Of a DNA stretch of 64,000 bases, positions 16,082 through 23,738 are shown one piece after another; positions within the stretch are counted from its first letter, which is position 1, and every line of letters begins with the position of its first letter. The DNA lies in assembly GCF_963667985.1 (NCBI RefSeq), contig NZ_OY764081.1:1523599-1587598 (forward strand). Direction: 5' to 3'. The translations under genes were made by a program, and so were the position numbers. This DNA is from an uncultured Methanocorpusculum sp. Lineage in GTDB: Archaea > Halobacteriota > Methanomicrobia > Methanomicrobiales > Methanocorpusculaceae. Under the pieces are notes generated by a model. That model did not search any database. It had not been told where the DNA came from and worked only from the letters and a program-made list of their open reading frames with translations.

Positions 16082-17110
16082 ATGACGCTCGGCACGGATA
16101 TTGCAAAAAAACTCTCCGAAGTAGTAGACACCGACATCAGGATCATGCACGTCTGCGGCACCCATGAAGCCGCCATCGCCAAATACGGCGTCAGATCCGT
16201 CCTTCCTCCCCAGATGAAGATCGTGATGGGACCCGGCTGCCCGGTCTGCATCACCCCCCAGGGAGAAATCGATGCCGCCTGCGAACTTGCCGAGCGGGGC
16301 TGCATCGTCTGCACCTACGGAGACCTCCTCCGCGTCCCCGGATCCAAAACCTCCCTCGAACACGTCAAAGGCGACGTTAGGATCGTCCAGGGAATAACCA
16401 AAGCAGTCGAAATCGCACGCCAGAACCCGGGAAAAGAAGTCGTATTCATCTCGGTCGGATTCGAAACAACCGTCCCGACCGTCGCCACCATGCTGATCAC
16501 CAACCCGCCCGAAAACTTCAGCATCCTCGTCTCCCACCGGCTCGTCCCCCCCGCAATGAAATGGCTCATGGAACAGGGCGAAGCCGACCTCCACGGATTC
16601 ATCCTCCCCGGACACGTCTGTGCCGTCATGGGCTACCATGAATACGACCAGTTTAAAGTCCCGCAGGTCGTCGCCGGATTCGAACCCGAAGACATTCTCC
16701 TTGGCCTTCTCATGCTCGCCGAACAGATCAAAAACGGCGAAGCAAAAGTCGAAAACGCCTATCCCCGCGTTGTCACCTACGAAGGAAACGTCAAAGCCCA
16801 GAACCTCATGAAAGAAGTCTTCACCCCGGCAGACGTAGAATGGCGCGGATTCCCCGTCATTCCCGAATCAGGCCTCGGCCTCAAACCCGAATTCGAAGCC
16901 TTCGACGCCCAGAAAAAGTTCGACCTCGTCTATGAAAAGGTCACCAAAAAGGACGGCTGTATCTGTGACCGCGTCCTTCGAGGTCTCGCCGACCCGTCCG
17001 ACTGCAAACTCTTCGGCAAAGCCTGCACCCCGCGGGTGCCTGTCGGTCCCTGCATGGTCTCGCACGAAGGAGCATGCCGGATCTGGTATCAGTACCAGCA
17101 GAAGAGATAA
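16082..17110 (+). CDS. hypD: [NiFe]-hydrogenase maturation protein HypD
   Basis: Cytoplasmic iron-sulfur scaffold that, with HypC, assembles the Fe(CN)2CO centre of [NiFe] hydrogenases, used in methanogenesis from H2. The start is ATG 16082; upstream in-frame sequence to 15881 lies in the TTTTCGTG repeats and is not protein-like. The 342 residues match HypD size. HVCGTHE is at about 23-29, GPGCPVC at about 50-56, the thiol redox segment is at LPGHVCAVMG, and C-terminal cysteines in CICDRVLRGLADPSDC bind the [4Fe-4S] cluster. No other hyp gene is adjacent. Confidence 0.96.
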   Translation: MTLGTDIAKKLSEVVDTDIRIMHVCGTHEAAIAKYGVRSVLPPQMKIVMGPGCPVCITPQGEIDAACELAERGCIVCTYGDLLRVPGSKTSLEHVKGDVRIVQGITKAVEIARQNPGKEVVFISVGFETTVPTVATMLITNPPENFSILVSHRLVPPAMKWLMEQGEADLHGFILPGHVCAVMGYHEYDQFKVPQVVAGFEPEDILLGLLMLAEQIKNGEAKVENAYPRVVTYEGNVKAQNLMKEVFTPADVEWRGFPVIPESGLGLKPEFEAFDAQKKFDLVYEKVTKKDGCICDRVLRGLADPSDCKLFGKACTPRVPVGPCMVSHEGACRIWYQYQQKR

Positions 17111-17120
17111 CGGTACGGGC

Positions 17121-17780
17121 ATGAAAACCTACACCAACATCGTCTTCGACCTGGACGGAACACTCACCGACCCCGCGGTCGGGATAATCAACTCCTTCAT
17201 CTACGCGATGGAGAAATGCGGCATCACCGTCCCTGACAGAAGCGAGATGCTCAAACTCATCGGGCCGTCGCCCGTCCAGTCGTTCCAGGAACTCTACGGT
17301 CTTTCGCACGAAGAAGCGACGACCGCCGTCAGATATTACCGCGAGTTCTACCGGACAAAAGGCATATTCGAAAGCGGCGTCTTTCCAGGAATCGAAGACC
17401 TCCTCAAATCCCTCCAAGAGGAGGGAAAGACCCTAATGGTCGCTACGGCAAAGGTCGAACAGTTTGCAGAGACCGTCCTCAAACACTTCGGGATCGCACA
17501 GTATTTTACCTGCATCGCCGGCAGCAATCTGGCCAACACGATAACGCATAAAAGCGAGATCATCAAAGCGGCCATGGAACGCTGCAGTATAACTGATCTC
17601 GAACACACCGTCTTGGTCGGCGACCGGATGCACGACATCCTCGGCGCAAAAGACGCCGGGATCGATTCGATCGGCATATTGTACGGCTACGGAACGAGAG
17701 AGGAACTGGAAAACGCCGGGGCTGACCTCATCGCCGAAAGCGTTCTGGATCTGAAAAGGATCCTGTCACCCCAGGTATAA
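17121..17780 (+). CDS. HAD-family phosphatase (phosphoglycolate phosphatase-like)
   Basis: Haloacid dehalogenase-superfamily phosphatase of 219 residues. The start ATG 17121 lies ten bases after the hypD stop, with the same strand suggesting an operon. Motif I is FDLDGTLTD with nucleophile Asp10 and Asp12, motif II is VATAK, and motifs III/IV are in VLVGDRMHDILGAKDAG. An alpha-helical cap (about 20-85) marks subclass C1, as in Gph and related nucleotidases. The exact substrate cannot be told from sequence. A repair role on phosphoglycolate or nucleotides is the usual assignment. Confidence 0.88.
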   Translation: MKTYTNIVFDLDGTLTDPAVGIINSFIYAMEKCGITVPDRSEMLKLIGPSPVQSFQELYGLSHEEATTAVRYYREFYRTKGIFESGVFPGIEDLLKSLQEEGKTLMVATAKVEQFAETVLKHFGIAQYFTCIAGSNLANTITHKSEIIKAAMERCSITDLEHTVLVGDRMHDILGAKDAGIDSIGILYGYGTREELENAGADLIAESVLDLKRILSPQV

Positions 17781-17825
17781 ATACTCTCACGTGTAATATA
17801 CTAAGGCGTTCAATCGAACGTATCT

Positions 17826-17898
17826 GCACCGATAGGGTAGTCAGGATATCCTATGGGCCTCCGGAGCCTATGACTCGGGTTCAAATCCCGACCGGTGC
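17826..17898 (+). tRNA. tRNA-Arg (anticodon CCG)
   Basis: Cloverleaf: acceptor GCACCGA, D arm GGGT...ATCC, anticodon arm TGGGC-CTCCGGA-GCCTA with CCG after U33, T arm TCGGG-TTCAAAT-CCCGA, acceptor 3' CCGGTGC, discriminator G73 at 17899. No CCA is encoded. Pair 7-66 is A with C rather than a canonical pair. Confidence 0.92.
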
Positions 17899-18012
17899 GT
17901 CGTTTTCTTTTTTTGTTTCTGTTTTCTAAACATCCCGCGTTCTGCGTGCGGCATCCAAATCGGATCCGAACCGCGGGAAAACCCTCTTTTGGCCCTGAAA
18001 ACCCAGATACCA

Positions 18013-18065
18013 TTAAATACAAAAACCGCATATGTTTATTCACAGTGTGAACATCACATTGTGAA
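18013..18065 (+). promoter_or_regulatory. tRNA-Cys promoter with a double palindrome
   Basis: A TATA-like TTAAATAC at 18013-18020 is followed by TTCACAGTGTGAA (18039-18051), itself a palindrome, and TCACATTGTGAA (18054-18065). The two halves are inverted copies of each other with one mismatch. The tRNA-Cys gene begins at 18073, so the palindrome covers the expected transcription start. Confidence 0.55.
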
Positions 18066-18072
18066 TTCTCGT

Positions 18073-18143
18073 ACCAGGTTGGCGGAGCGGCCACGCGACT
18101 GCCTGCAGAGCAGTTCTACGCCTGTTCAAATCAGGCACCTGGC
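18073..18143 (+). tRNA. tRNA-Cys (anticodon GCA)
   Basis: Acceptor ACCAGGT, D arm GCG...CGC, anticodon arm ACTGC-CTGCAGA-GCAGT with GCA after U33, T arm GCCTG-TTCAAAT-CAGGC, acceptor 3' ACCTGGC, then U73 at 18144, the cysteine identity base. A1 faces C72, which is not a normal pair. No CCA is encoded. It is directly upstream of the SepCysS genes. Confidence 0.92.
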
Positions 18144-18181
18144 TTGTCATTTCAAAAACCGCATAGCGTCTGTGCGGAAAA

Positions 18182-18382
18182 ATGCAGACGCTCCATGAAA
18201 AAATGTCACAAAAAGCGATCGATGCAGTATTCACCGGCCTGTTCAATCTGACCGACATACGGGTCACCCTTAGGGAGACCTCGCCTTTGCATCATCTCAC
18301 CGATGAACAGAAGGAACGAACAAAAGACACCATCGAAAATATCAGAAAACAGCTTGAGATCCTCGAGGGAGAGCTCTTATGA
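18182..18382 (+). CDS. Small helical protein, likely SepCysE N-domain-like partner of SepCysS
   Basis: 66 residues, mostly helical, ending in a charged helix (TKDTIENIRKQLEILEGEL). Its stop overlaps the SepCysS start (ATG 18379) by four bases, so the two are translated together. In tRNA-dependent cysteine synthesis, SepCysE tethers SepRS to SepCysS, and in some methanogens its N-terminal part is fused in front of SepCysS. This gene has the size and position of that part as a separate chain. The assignment rests on context, not on a motif I can point to. Confidence 0.6.
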   Translation: MQTLHEKMSQKAIDAVFTGLFNLTDIRVTLRETSPLHHLTDEQKERTKDTIENIRKQLEILEGELL

Positions 18383-19557
18383 AATGCGCAGGGCAGATCG
18401 AAGCCCGCGCCGTGGAAGAATCCTCGATCAATCTCGATCCGATCCAGGCGGCCGGAAGACTCACGCCCGAAGCGATGAAAGCCGTCATCGCGTGGGGGGA
18501 CGGATACTCCGTCTGTGACAACTGTCATAAACCCTTCCGCCTGGACTATGTGACAAAGCCGCCGATCGCAGACTTCCACGAAGAAGCCGCCAAATGGCTC
18601 GGGATGGACAAGGTCCAGCTCGTGCCCGGAGCACGGCGGGCATTCCAGGAAGTCACCGGGGCACTTGTCGGAAAAGGCGACCCGGTGATCATGACCGGGA
18701 TGGGGCATTACACGGCGTATTTGTCCGTCGAGGTCGTAAACGGCGTCGTCCGAGAAATCAGACCGACGGCCGACCACCACATCACCGCCGATGCCGCCGC
18801 CGAGTCGATCGAAAACGCCGTACGCGAGTTCGGCTATGCTCCAAAACTCGTCTTTGTTGATGCGGTCGATTTTATGTACGGCAACATGCATGAAGTCGAA
18901 CAAATCGCCAAAGTCGCCCACCAGTATGACATCCCCGTTCTCTATAACGGGGTGTATACCGTCGGCGTTCTTCCGGTCGACGGCAAAAAACTCGGCGTCG
19001 ATTTCGTGGTCGGATCCGGGCACAAAAGCATGGCGGCCCCCGCCCCGTCCGGCATTCTCGCAACCACCGACGAGTATGCGGACACCGTTCTTCGCACAAC
19101 AAAGATCCAGGGGGATATCACCGGCAGAAAGTTCGGCATTAAGCAGGTCGGGATCCTCGGCTGTTCGCTGATGGGCGATCCCGCAGTCGGGCTGATCGCC
19201 TCTTTCCCGCGGGTGAAAGAGCGGGTCAACCACTTCGACGAGGAGCTGAAAAACCACAATATCGTGACCAACGCCCTGCTCTCGATCGAAGGAACAAAGG
19301 TCGCTTCTGAGTATCCGCGAAAACACACCCTCACCCGGATGGACACGGCGGGGTCCTTCGACGTCATCGCACGGACCCATAAAAAACGCGGCTTCTTCCT
19401 CTCGAGCACCTTAAACAAGCGGGGGATCACCGGCATCATGCCGGGCGTCACCAAACAGTGGAAGTTCAACACCTACGGACTGACCGCCGCACAGGCGGAG
19501 TATCTCGCCGATGCGTTCATCGAGATCGCCGAAGAAAATAGTGTGGTTGTGGGGTAA
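18379..19557 (+). CDS. pscS: Sep-tRNA:Cys-tRNA synthase
   Basis: PLP enzyme converting O-phosphoseryl-tRNA(Cys) to cysteinyl-tRNA(Cys), the second step of RNA-dependent cysteine synthesis after SepRS. 392 residues. The PLP lysine is in GSGHKSMAAPAPSG (Lys at about 216). The essential cysteines correspond to SVCDNC (about 46 and 49) and ILGCSLMGD (about 262). The C-terminus RGITGIMPGVTKQWKFNTYG is typical. The gene is coupled to the small upstream SepCysE-like gene and lies 235 bases after tRNA-Cys, its substrate RNA. It ends in a hairpin with a T run. Confidence 0.95.
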   Translation: MKCAGQIEARAVEESSINLDPIQAAGRLTPEAMKAVIAWGDGYSVCDNCHKPFRLDYVTKPPIADFHEEAAKWLGMDKVQLVPGARRAFQEVTGALVGKGDPVIMTGMGHYTAYLSVEVVNGVVREIRPTADHHITADAAAESIENAVREFGYAPKLVFVDAVDFMYGNMHEVEQIAKVAHQYDIPVLYNGVYTVGVLPVDGKKLGVDFVVGSGHKSMAAPAPSGILATTDEYADTVLRTTKIQGDITGRKFGIKQVGILGCSLMGDPAVGLIASFPRVKERVNHFDEELKNHNIVTNALLSIEGTKVASEYPRKHTLTRMDTAGSFDVIARTHKKRGFFLSSTLNKRGITGIMPGVTKQWKFNTYGLTAAQAEYLADAFIEIAEENSVVVG

Positions 19558-19572
19558 ACCCCCTTTTTTTAT
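19551..19572 (+). terminator. Hairpin and T run after SepCysS
   Basis: GGGGTAAACCCC, which includes the TAA stop, followed at once by eight T. It lies between the SepCysS gene and the convergent lipoprotein gene and could serve both. Confidence 0.6.
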
Positions 19573-19579
19573 TTGTTTT

Positions 19580-20371
19580 TTATTTGGTGAAGACCATCAC
19601 CACATAGTTGTTTTCATTCGCCAGTTCACGGCACTGTTCGGTAAAGCCGATCATCGTCATCTTGTCCGCAAACGAATCCGGCGTGTTCTTTCCATCGGTA
19701 TAGACCGCCGCGATCACCGTACTGACGTTCTGACTGAGGAAGTCGGCCTCGTACTGGACGACGGAATACTCGTGTCCGACGATATTCATGACGAGAGTTA
19801 TATTCGACTTGAACCCGGCATTCTGTGCAAGCTGCTGGACCGTGGTCGTATTCACTTCAACGGACTTGACAAGGACACCGTCCGACCGAACGATCCGGTT
19901 GTTCGTGATATCCGACGTTACCGAAATAGCGACCGTGTTCGATCCGTATCCTATCGCCTTCTGGACGAACGTGACGCCGAGATCGTTATTCTGTTTCGTC
20001 AGGTTCAGTGACGGGATAAGATACGGGTTCGGCTCGACCGAAACCTGATTCACCGACATGGTCAGCTTATCGTTCATATACGCCGAAAGCATGCCTATTC
20101 CCGCACCGAGTTCGATCAGGGGATTCTGCGGGACAAGATATTCGTCCACTGCGGCGACCATTTCTGGTTCATAGCTGTTTGGATCGAGCAAAAGCTTCCA
20201 GATAAATGTCCCGTCGACATACGTCGGATCGACCGAGATCAGATTTCCGCGGATCATGATCTCGTTTGGGGTCGGATTCACCAGACCGACACACCCGGCC
20301 GTCAGAACGAATCCGACAATCAAAATAGCCAAAATCAAAACCGAAACGGTTTTTCTCCCCGGTGTATTCAT
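19580..20371 (-). CDS. Lipoprotein with an FkbM-like methyltransferase fold
   Basis: The first about 27 residues are a signal peptide (VLILAILIVGFVL) ending in a lipobox LTAGC, so the mature protein should be lipid-anchored outside the cell. The rest resembles class I SAM-dependent methyltransferases of the FkbM kind. Motif I is LIELGAGIGMLSAY, an acidic end of strand 2 is in VSVEPNPYL, VTFVQKAIG follows, and a late LVMNIVGHEYSVVQYE matches the usual KxDxEGxE region but lacks its acidic residues. SAM is not expected outside the membrane, so this may be a binding or structural derivative. Confidence 0.7.
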   Translation of the reverse strand: MNTPGRKTVSVLILAILIVGFVLTAGCVGLVNPTPNEIMIRGNLISVDPTYVDGTFIWKLLLDPNSYEPEMVAAVDEYLVPQNPLIELGAGIGMLSAYMNDKLTMSVNQVSVEPNPYLIPSLNLTKQNNDLGVTFVQKAIGYGSNTVAISVTSDITNNRIVRSDGVLVKSVEVNTTTVQQLAQNAGFKSNITLVMNIVGHEYSVVQYEADFLSQNVSTVIAAVYTDGKNTPDSFADKMTMIGFTEQCRELANENNYVVMVFTK

Positions 20372-20525
20372 AGTAAACTTTCGGAGGGCAATCTATTTGT
20401 AGATATTGTTTGATCCGGGAAAAATCATTATGGCCCATCCGGCCTCCCTCACTTTTTTGCCGCTCCCCCTTCTTCTCACCACATAGAAGTAGGGTGTGAT
20501 GGGGTGAAATCCCGGGGTAAATAAC

Positions 20526-20579
20526 GTAAGTATAAACATATCCGTTACCAAATAATATGTGCCGTGAGAGGAGGGTTGG
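20526..20579 (+). promoter_or_regulatory. ATP synthase operon promoter and ribosome binding site
   Basis: A TATA-like AGTATAAACAT lies at about 20528-20538, some 45 bases before the ahaH start. GAGGAGGG ends five bases before the ATG at 20580. This is the only clear promoter before the nine-gene operon. Confidence 0.6.
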
Positions 20580-20909
20580 ATGAAAACTGAGGTTCTGAAA
20601 AGCATTAAAGAAACCGAAGCAAAAAGTAAATCCACAATCACCGCAGCCGAAAGTGCCGCTGAGCAGACACTTGCAAATGCAAAACTCGAAGCTGACAGCC
20701 TGATTGCCAAGGCAGAAACCATTGCCGAGGATTACAAAAAGCAGAGACTTTTAGATGCACGGAATGTAGCAACAGCAAAGCATGCCGCTATTGTTACTCA
20801 GGGAAAGGCAGACGCCGATCACCTGATTAACGCAGGAAGCAAAAAGCTCCCGCAGGCAACTTCGCTATTCGTAGAGCGGTTCAAGGAGAAACTGCATGTT
20901 TCAGCCTAG
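20580..20909 (+). CDS. ahaH: A-type ATP synthase subunit H
   Basis: First gene of the nine-gene operon. A 109-residue, almost fully helical protein rich in Ala, Lys and Glu with heptad spacing (EAKSKSTITAAESAAEQTL), fitting the peripheral stalk. It forms a right-handed coiled coil with subunit E that holds the A3B3 head against rotation. A strong GAGGAGGG site precedes ATG 20580. Its end overlaps ahaI by 14 bases. No membrane segment is present. Confidence 0.92.
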   Translation: MKTEVLKSIKETEAKSKSTITAAESAAEQTLANAKLEADSLIAKAETIAEDYKKQRLLDARNVATAKHAAIVTQGKADADHLINAGSKKLPQATSLFVERFKEKLHVSA

Positions 20910-22881
20910 ACCGATGACCCATTTGTTAATTGCCGTGAGCAAGGAGCAGATGGCGTCAGTTGTGACCGAATTATATCGTCACCAGATTTTCCACATCACC
21001 GATTTTGTAGATCAGGGGAAAGAAGGCTATGAAGGAGTTAAAATCGGCGTTCCTTTTGAAAACGCCGGAGAGCTCTCGACTAACCTCCTGAAAATACGCT
21101 CCATTGAGAGTGTGTTCCAGACCACCCCGTCTACGCAAAGCACTGTCCAGATGCGTCCTGCAGAAACGATTCGAGCAGCAATAGATAGCGAGCTTCCCAA
21201 AATTGAGGAGGAAGTTAGCAGTCTCACGGTAAAGCGATCGAATGCAGAGACCCGTATCCGGGAATGTGAACAGCGTATCAACGAACTCAAACCATTTGCC
21301 TTAGTGCCTCTAGAGCTTGATCTCTACAGAGGTTACGAGAGTCTGACGGTTTTTGCAGGGTACATCGAGCATGACCTTGACATCTCTGTTCCGCACGAAA
21401 AGACTTACGTCGCGGGAAAAGACGGAAACTTCATAGTCGTCTTTGCAGAGAGCAAAAACGCAGCAGACATCGAAAGGCAGCTGGCAGATGCAGGCTTCCA
21501 GAGCGTTTCCCTGCCGGTCGAATCCGGCACGGTCCAGGCAGCAGTGGAGAAATACACTGTCGAACTGGGCAAAGTGACACAGATCCGCGAAGACTGTACC
21601 GCAAAGATCGTTGAACTGAAAGCAAAATACGCAGACTTACTCGCCGCTTGCGATGAATTATTGTCCTGCGATGTGGAACGTGCCGAAGCGCCACTTCGAT
21701 TTGCAACCACCGACGAAGCTTTCGTCATTGACGGCTGGATCCCAACCGACACCGTGGAGAAAATCACAGCAGCACTCAACCAGGCAACTGGTGAACGCGT
21801 TTATGTAACCGTTGATCCTTCGGATTACGAAGCGACCGCGGTACCGGTGGAATATAATAATCCATCATTTGCAAAGCCCGCCGAACTGTTTATGGACCTG
21901 TATTCCCGTCCAAAATACAAAGAACTGGACCCGACCATTATCCTTGCGATCATGTTCCCCTTGCTCTTTGGATTCATTGTCGGCGATCTGGGATATGGTC
22001 TTCTTTATCTGGCTCTTGCCCTCGTCCTTCGTAAGACGTTACTTAAGATGGGCGAAACGGGATACAAAGCCTTTATCATCATCCTTGGAGCAGCTATTTC
22101 AACGAGCGTCTTCGGACTTCTCTATAGTGAGTTCTTTGGTATGAGTCTTCCCTGGCACTCGATTATTTTCTCCCGTCACCTTCCAATTGGTGCCGGCATG
22201 GAACACGCGATGCCCCAGGTTATTGAACTGCTGATAGTATCAGCCCTTCTTGGTGTCATCTACATCAGCGTTGGCCGTTTCTTCGGAATGATCAATCACT
22301 ACAGAATGGATCACCCCGGAAGCCACCGGACAAAAGCAGTCCTTGCACAGCTTGGATGGAACTTTATCCTGTGGGGCATTCTGGTGCTTATCCTGAGTGT
22401 GGCTGACTTAAACGAATACTGCCAGTTCCCCTTTGCACTTCCCACATTTGTCGCGTACCCGACCATTGCTGGAATCGCAGGTGCAATTCTGATCGTCGTT
22501 GGTTGTGTGTTCGTCGCAATTGAGAACCCACTTGACCTGATGGAAATCCCAACAAACACGCTTTCCCACATGCTGTCCTTCTGCCGTCTTGCTGCAGTCG
22601 GTCTTTCATCCGTGGCGATCGCAATGGTCGTAAACTTCATGGCTGTCGATTTATTCATCAGCCCTGCTATGGCCAACCTGGATGTTGTTGGTGTACTATT
22701 GATTATCGTGGGTGTCATAATTCTCATATTAGGTCACGCACTCAACGTCGCCCTTGGTATACTTGGCGGTGCACTCCACCCGATTCGTTTACACTATGTC
22801 GAATTCTTTACCAAATTCTACCAGGGCGGAGGAATCATTTACAAGCCCTTTGGACTTAAAAGAAAATTCTCTGAGGAATAA
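20896..22881 (+). CDS. ahaI: A-type ATP synthase subunit I (a subunit)
   Basis: 661-residue membrane stator with the half-channels for the driving ion. About 330 N-terminal soluble residues with coiled coil (NAETRIRECEQRINELKPF) contact the peripheral stalks. The C-terminal half has about seven to eight membrane helices (MFPLLFGFIVGDLGYGLLY, LIVSALLGVIYISVGRFFG, LSFCRLAAVGLSSVAIAM). The essential arginine is probably the one in SFCRLAAVGLSS. The family's GDLGYG motif is present. It overlaps ahaH and is followed by ahaK after three bases. Confidence 0.95.
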   Translation: MFQPRPMTHLLIAVSKEQMASVVTELYRHQIFHITDFVDQGKEGYEGVKIGVPFENAGELSTNLLKIRSIESVFQTTPSTQSTVQMRPAETIRAAIDSELPKIEEEVSSLTVKRSNAETRIRECEQRINELKPFALVPLELDLYRGYESLTVFAGYIEHDLDISVPHEKTYVAGKDGNFIVVFAESKNAADIERQLADAGFQSVSLPVESGTVQAAVEKYTVELGKVTQIREDCTAKIVELKAKYADLLAACDELLSCDVERAEAPLRFATTDEAFVIDGWIPTDTVEKITAALNQATGERVYVTVDPSDYEATAVPVEYNNPSFAKPAELFMDLYSRPKYKELDPTIILAIMFPLLFGFIVGDLGYGLLYLALALVLRKTLLKMGETGYKAFIIILGAAISTSVFGLLYSEFFGMSLPWHSIIFSRHLPIGAGMEHAMPQVIELLIVSALLGVIYISVGRFFGMINHYRMDHPGSHRTKAVLAQLGWNFILWGILVLILSVADLNEYCQFPFALPTFVAYPTIAGIAGAILIVVGCVFVAIENPLDLMEIPTNTLSHMLSFCRLAAVGLSSVAIAMVVNFMAVDLFISPAMANLDVVGVLLIIVGVIILILGHALNVALGILGGALHPIRLHYVEFFTKFYQGGGIIYKPFGLKRKFSEE

Positions 22882-22884
22882 AAA

Positions 22885-23136
22885 ATGGCAATCGAATCTA
22901 TGACAGTAGAAGCAGCAACAGCATTAGCATCCGGATACACCGCAATCGGCGCAGGTCTCGCAGTAGGTCTCGCAGGTGTCGGTACCGGTATTGGTGAAAT
23001 GGGTATCGGAGCAGCCGCCGTTGGCGCAACAGCAGAAGACCGTGGAATGTTCGGTCTTGCATTACTCTTCACCGTTCTTCCGGAAACCGTCGTTATCTTC
23101 GGTCTCGTTATCGCACTGCTCTTGATCTTCGTCTAA
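22885..23136 (+). CDS. ahaK: A-type ATP synthase subunit K (c ring proteolipid)
   Basis: 83-residue two-helix hairpin forming the rotor ring. Helix 1 is glycine-rich (TAIGAGLAVGLAGVGTGIGE) with Glu38 near its end. Helix 2 (LALLFTVLPETVVIFGLVIA) has the ion-binding Glu67 in a PET triplet. One carboxylate in the second helix is normal for the ring. The Thr after Glu67 and the helix 1 carboxylate resemble sodium-binding sites, so the coupling ion could be Na+ or H+. The product is the usual single hairpin, not a fused multimer. Confidence 0.95.
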   Translation: MAIESMTVEAATALASGYTAIGAGLAVGLAGVGTGIGEMGIGAAAVGATAEDRGMFGLALLFTVLPETVVIFGLVIALLLIFV

Positions 23137-23151
23137 GCGGAGCAGTCTGAT

Positions 23152-23730
23152 ATGGGACTTGAGGTAGTAGTAGACGAAATCAAAGCAAAGGGTGACCGAG
23201 AAGCTGCAACTATCAAAGCAGCAGCAGAGGCACAGGCACAAGAAATCGTCAACGAAGCAAACCTCCGTGCAAACGAGATCCGTCTCTCAGCCGAGAAAGA
23301 CGCTGATACGCAGGCCGACCGGATCATGATCCGTGAAGTCGCAAGCGCCAATCTGGTCGTGAAACGTGATTTCTTAAACGCACAAAAGGAACTTCTTGAC
23401 AAAGTCTACACCAGTGCAGCAGAGGAAATCGCTAACCTTCCGGCAGACGTACACGCAAAAGCCGTACGTGAACTCTTAAAAGAGGCTGCCAAGCAGATCA
23501 AAGCGGGTGTCGTTTTCACTAACGCACGCGACGAGAAGGCTGCAAAAGAGGCAATTAGCGGTTTAAAGACCCTGAGCGGATTTACGTTTGGAAGAATCAC
23601 CGACATCGCCGGCGGTGTCGTTGTACAAAGTACCGATGGTCAGCTCACACTTGACTTCTCATACCAGACCTTTATGGGTGAAGTCTGGGAAACAAGTCTG
23701 AAAGATGCATCGGAGATATTGTTCGGATGA
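23152..23730 (+). CDS. ahaE: A-type ATP synthase subunit E
   Basis: 192-residue peripheral stalk protein. The N-terminal half is a long coiled coil (AAEAQAQEIVNEANLRANEI) pairing with subunit H. The C-terminal globular domain, with VVVQSTDGQLTLDFSYQTF, binds the top of subunit B. The start ATG 23152 is preceded by GCGGAG. Length and domain order are normal for the family. Confidence 0.94.
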   Translation: MGLEVVVDEIKAKGDREAATIKAAAEAQAQEIVNEANLRANEIRLSAEKDADTQADRIMIREVASANLVVKRDFLNAQKELLDKVYTSAAEEIANLPADVHAKAVRELLKEAAKQIKAGVVFTNARDEKAAKEAISGLKTLSGFTFGRITDIAGGVVVQSTDGQLTLDFSYQTFMGEVWETSLKDASEILFG

Positions 23731-23738
23731 GGTAAACA

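Noticed and set aside
16932-17120. Extended start for the HAD phosphatase within hypD
   Set aside because: The extension is hypD sequence in another frame; ATG 17121 gives the standard DLDGT N-terminus.
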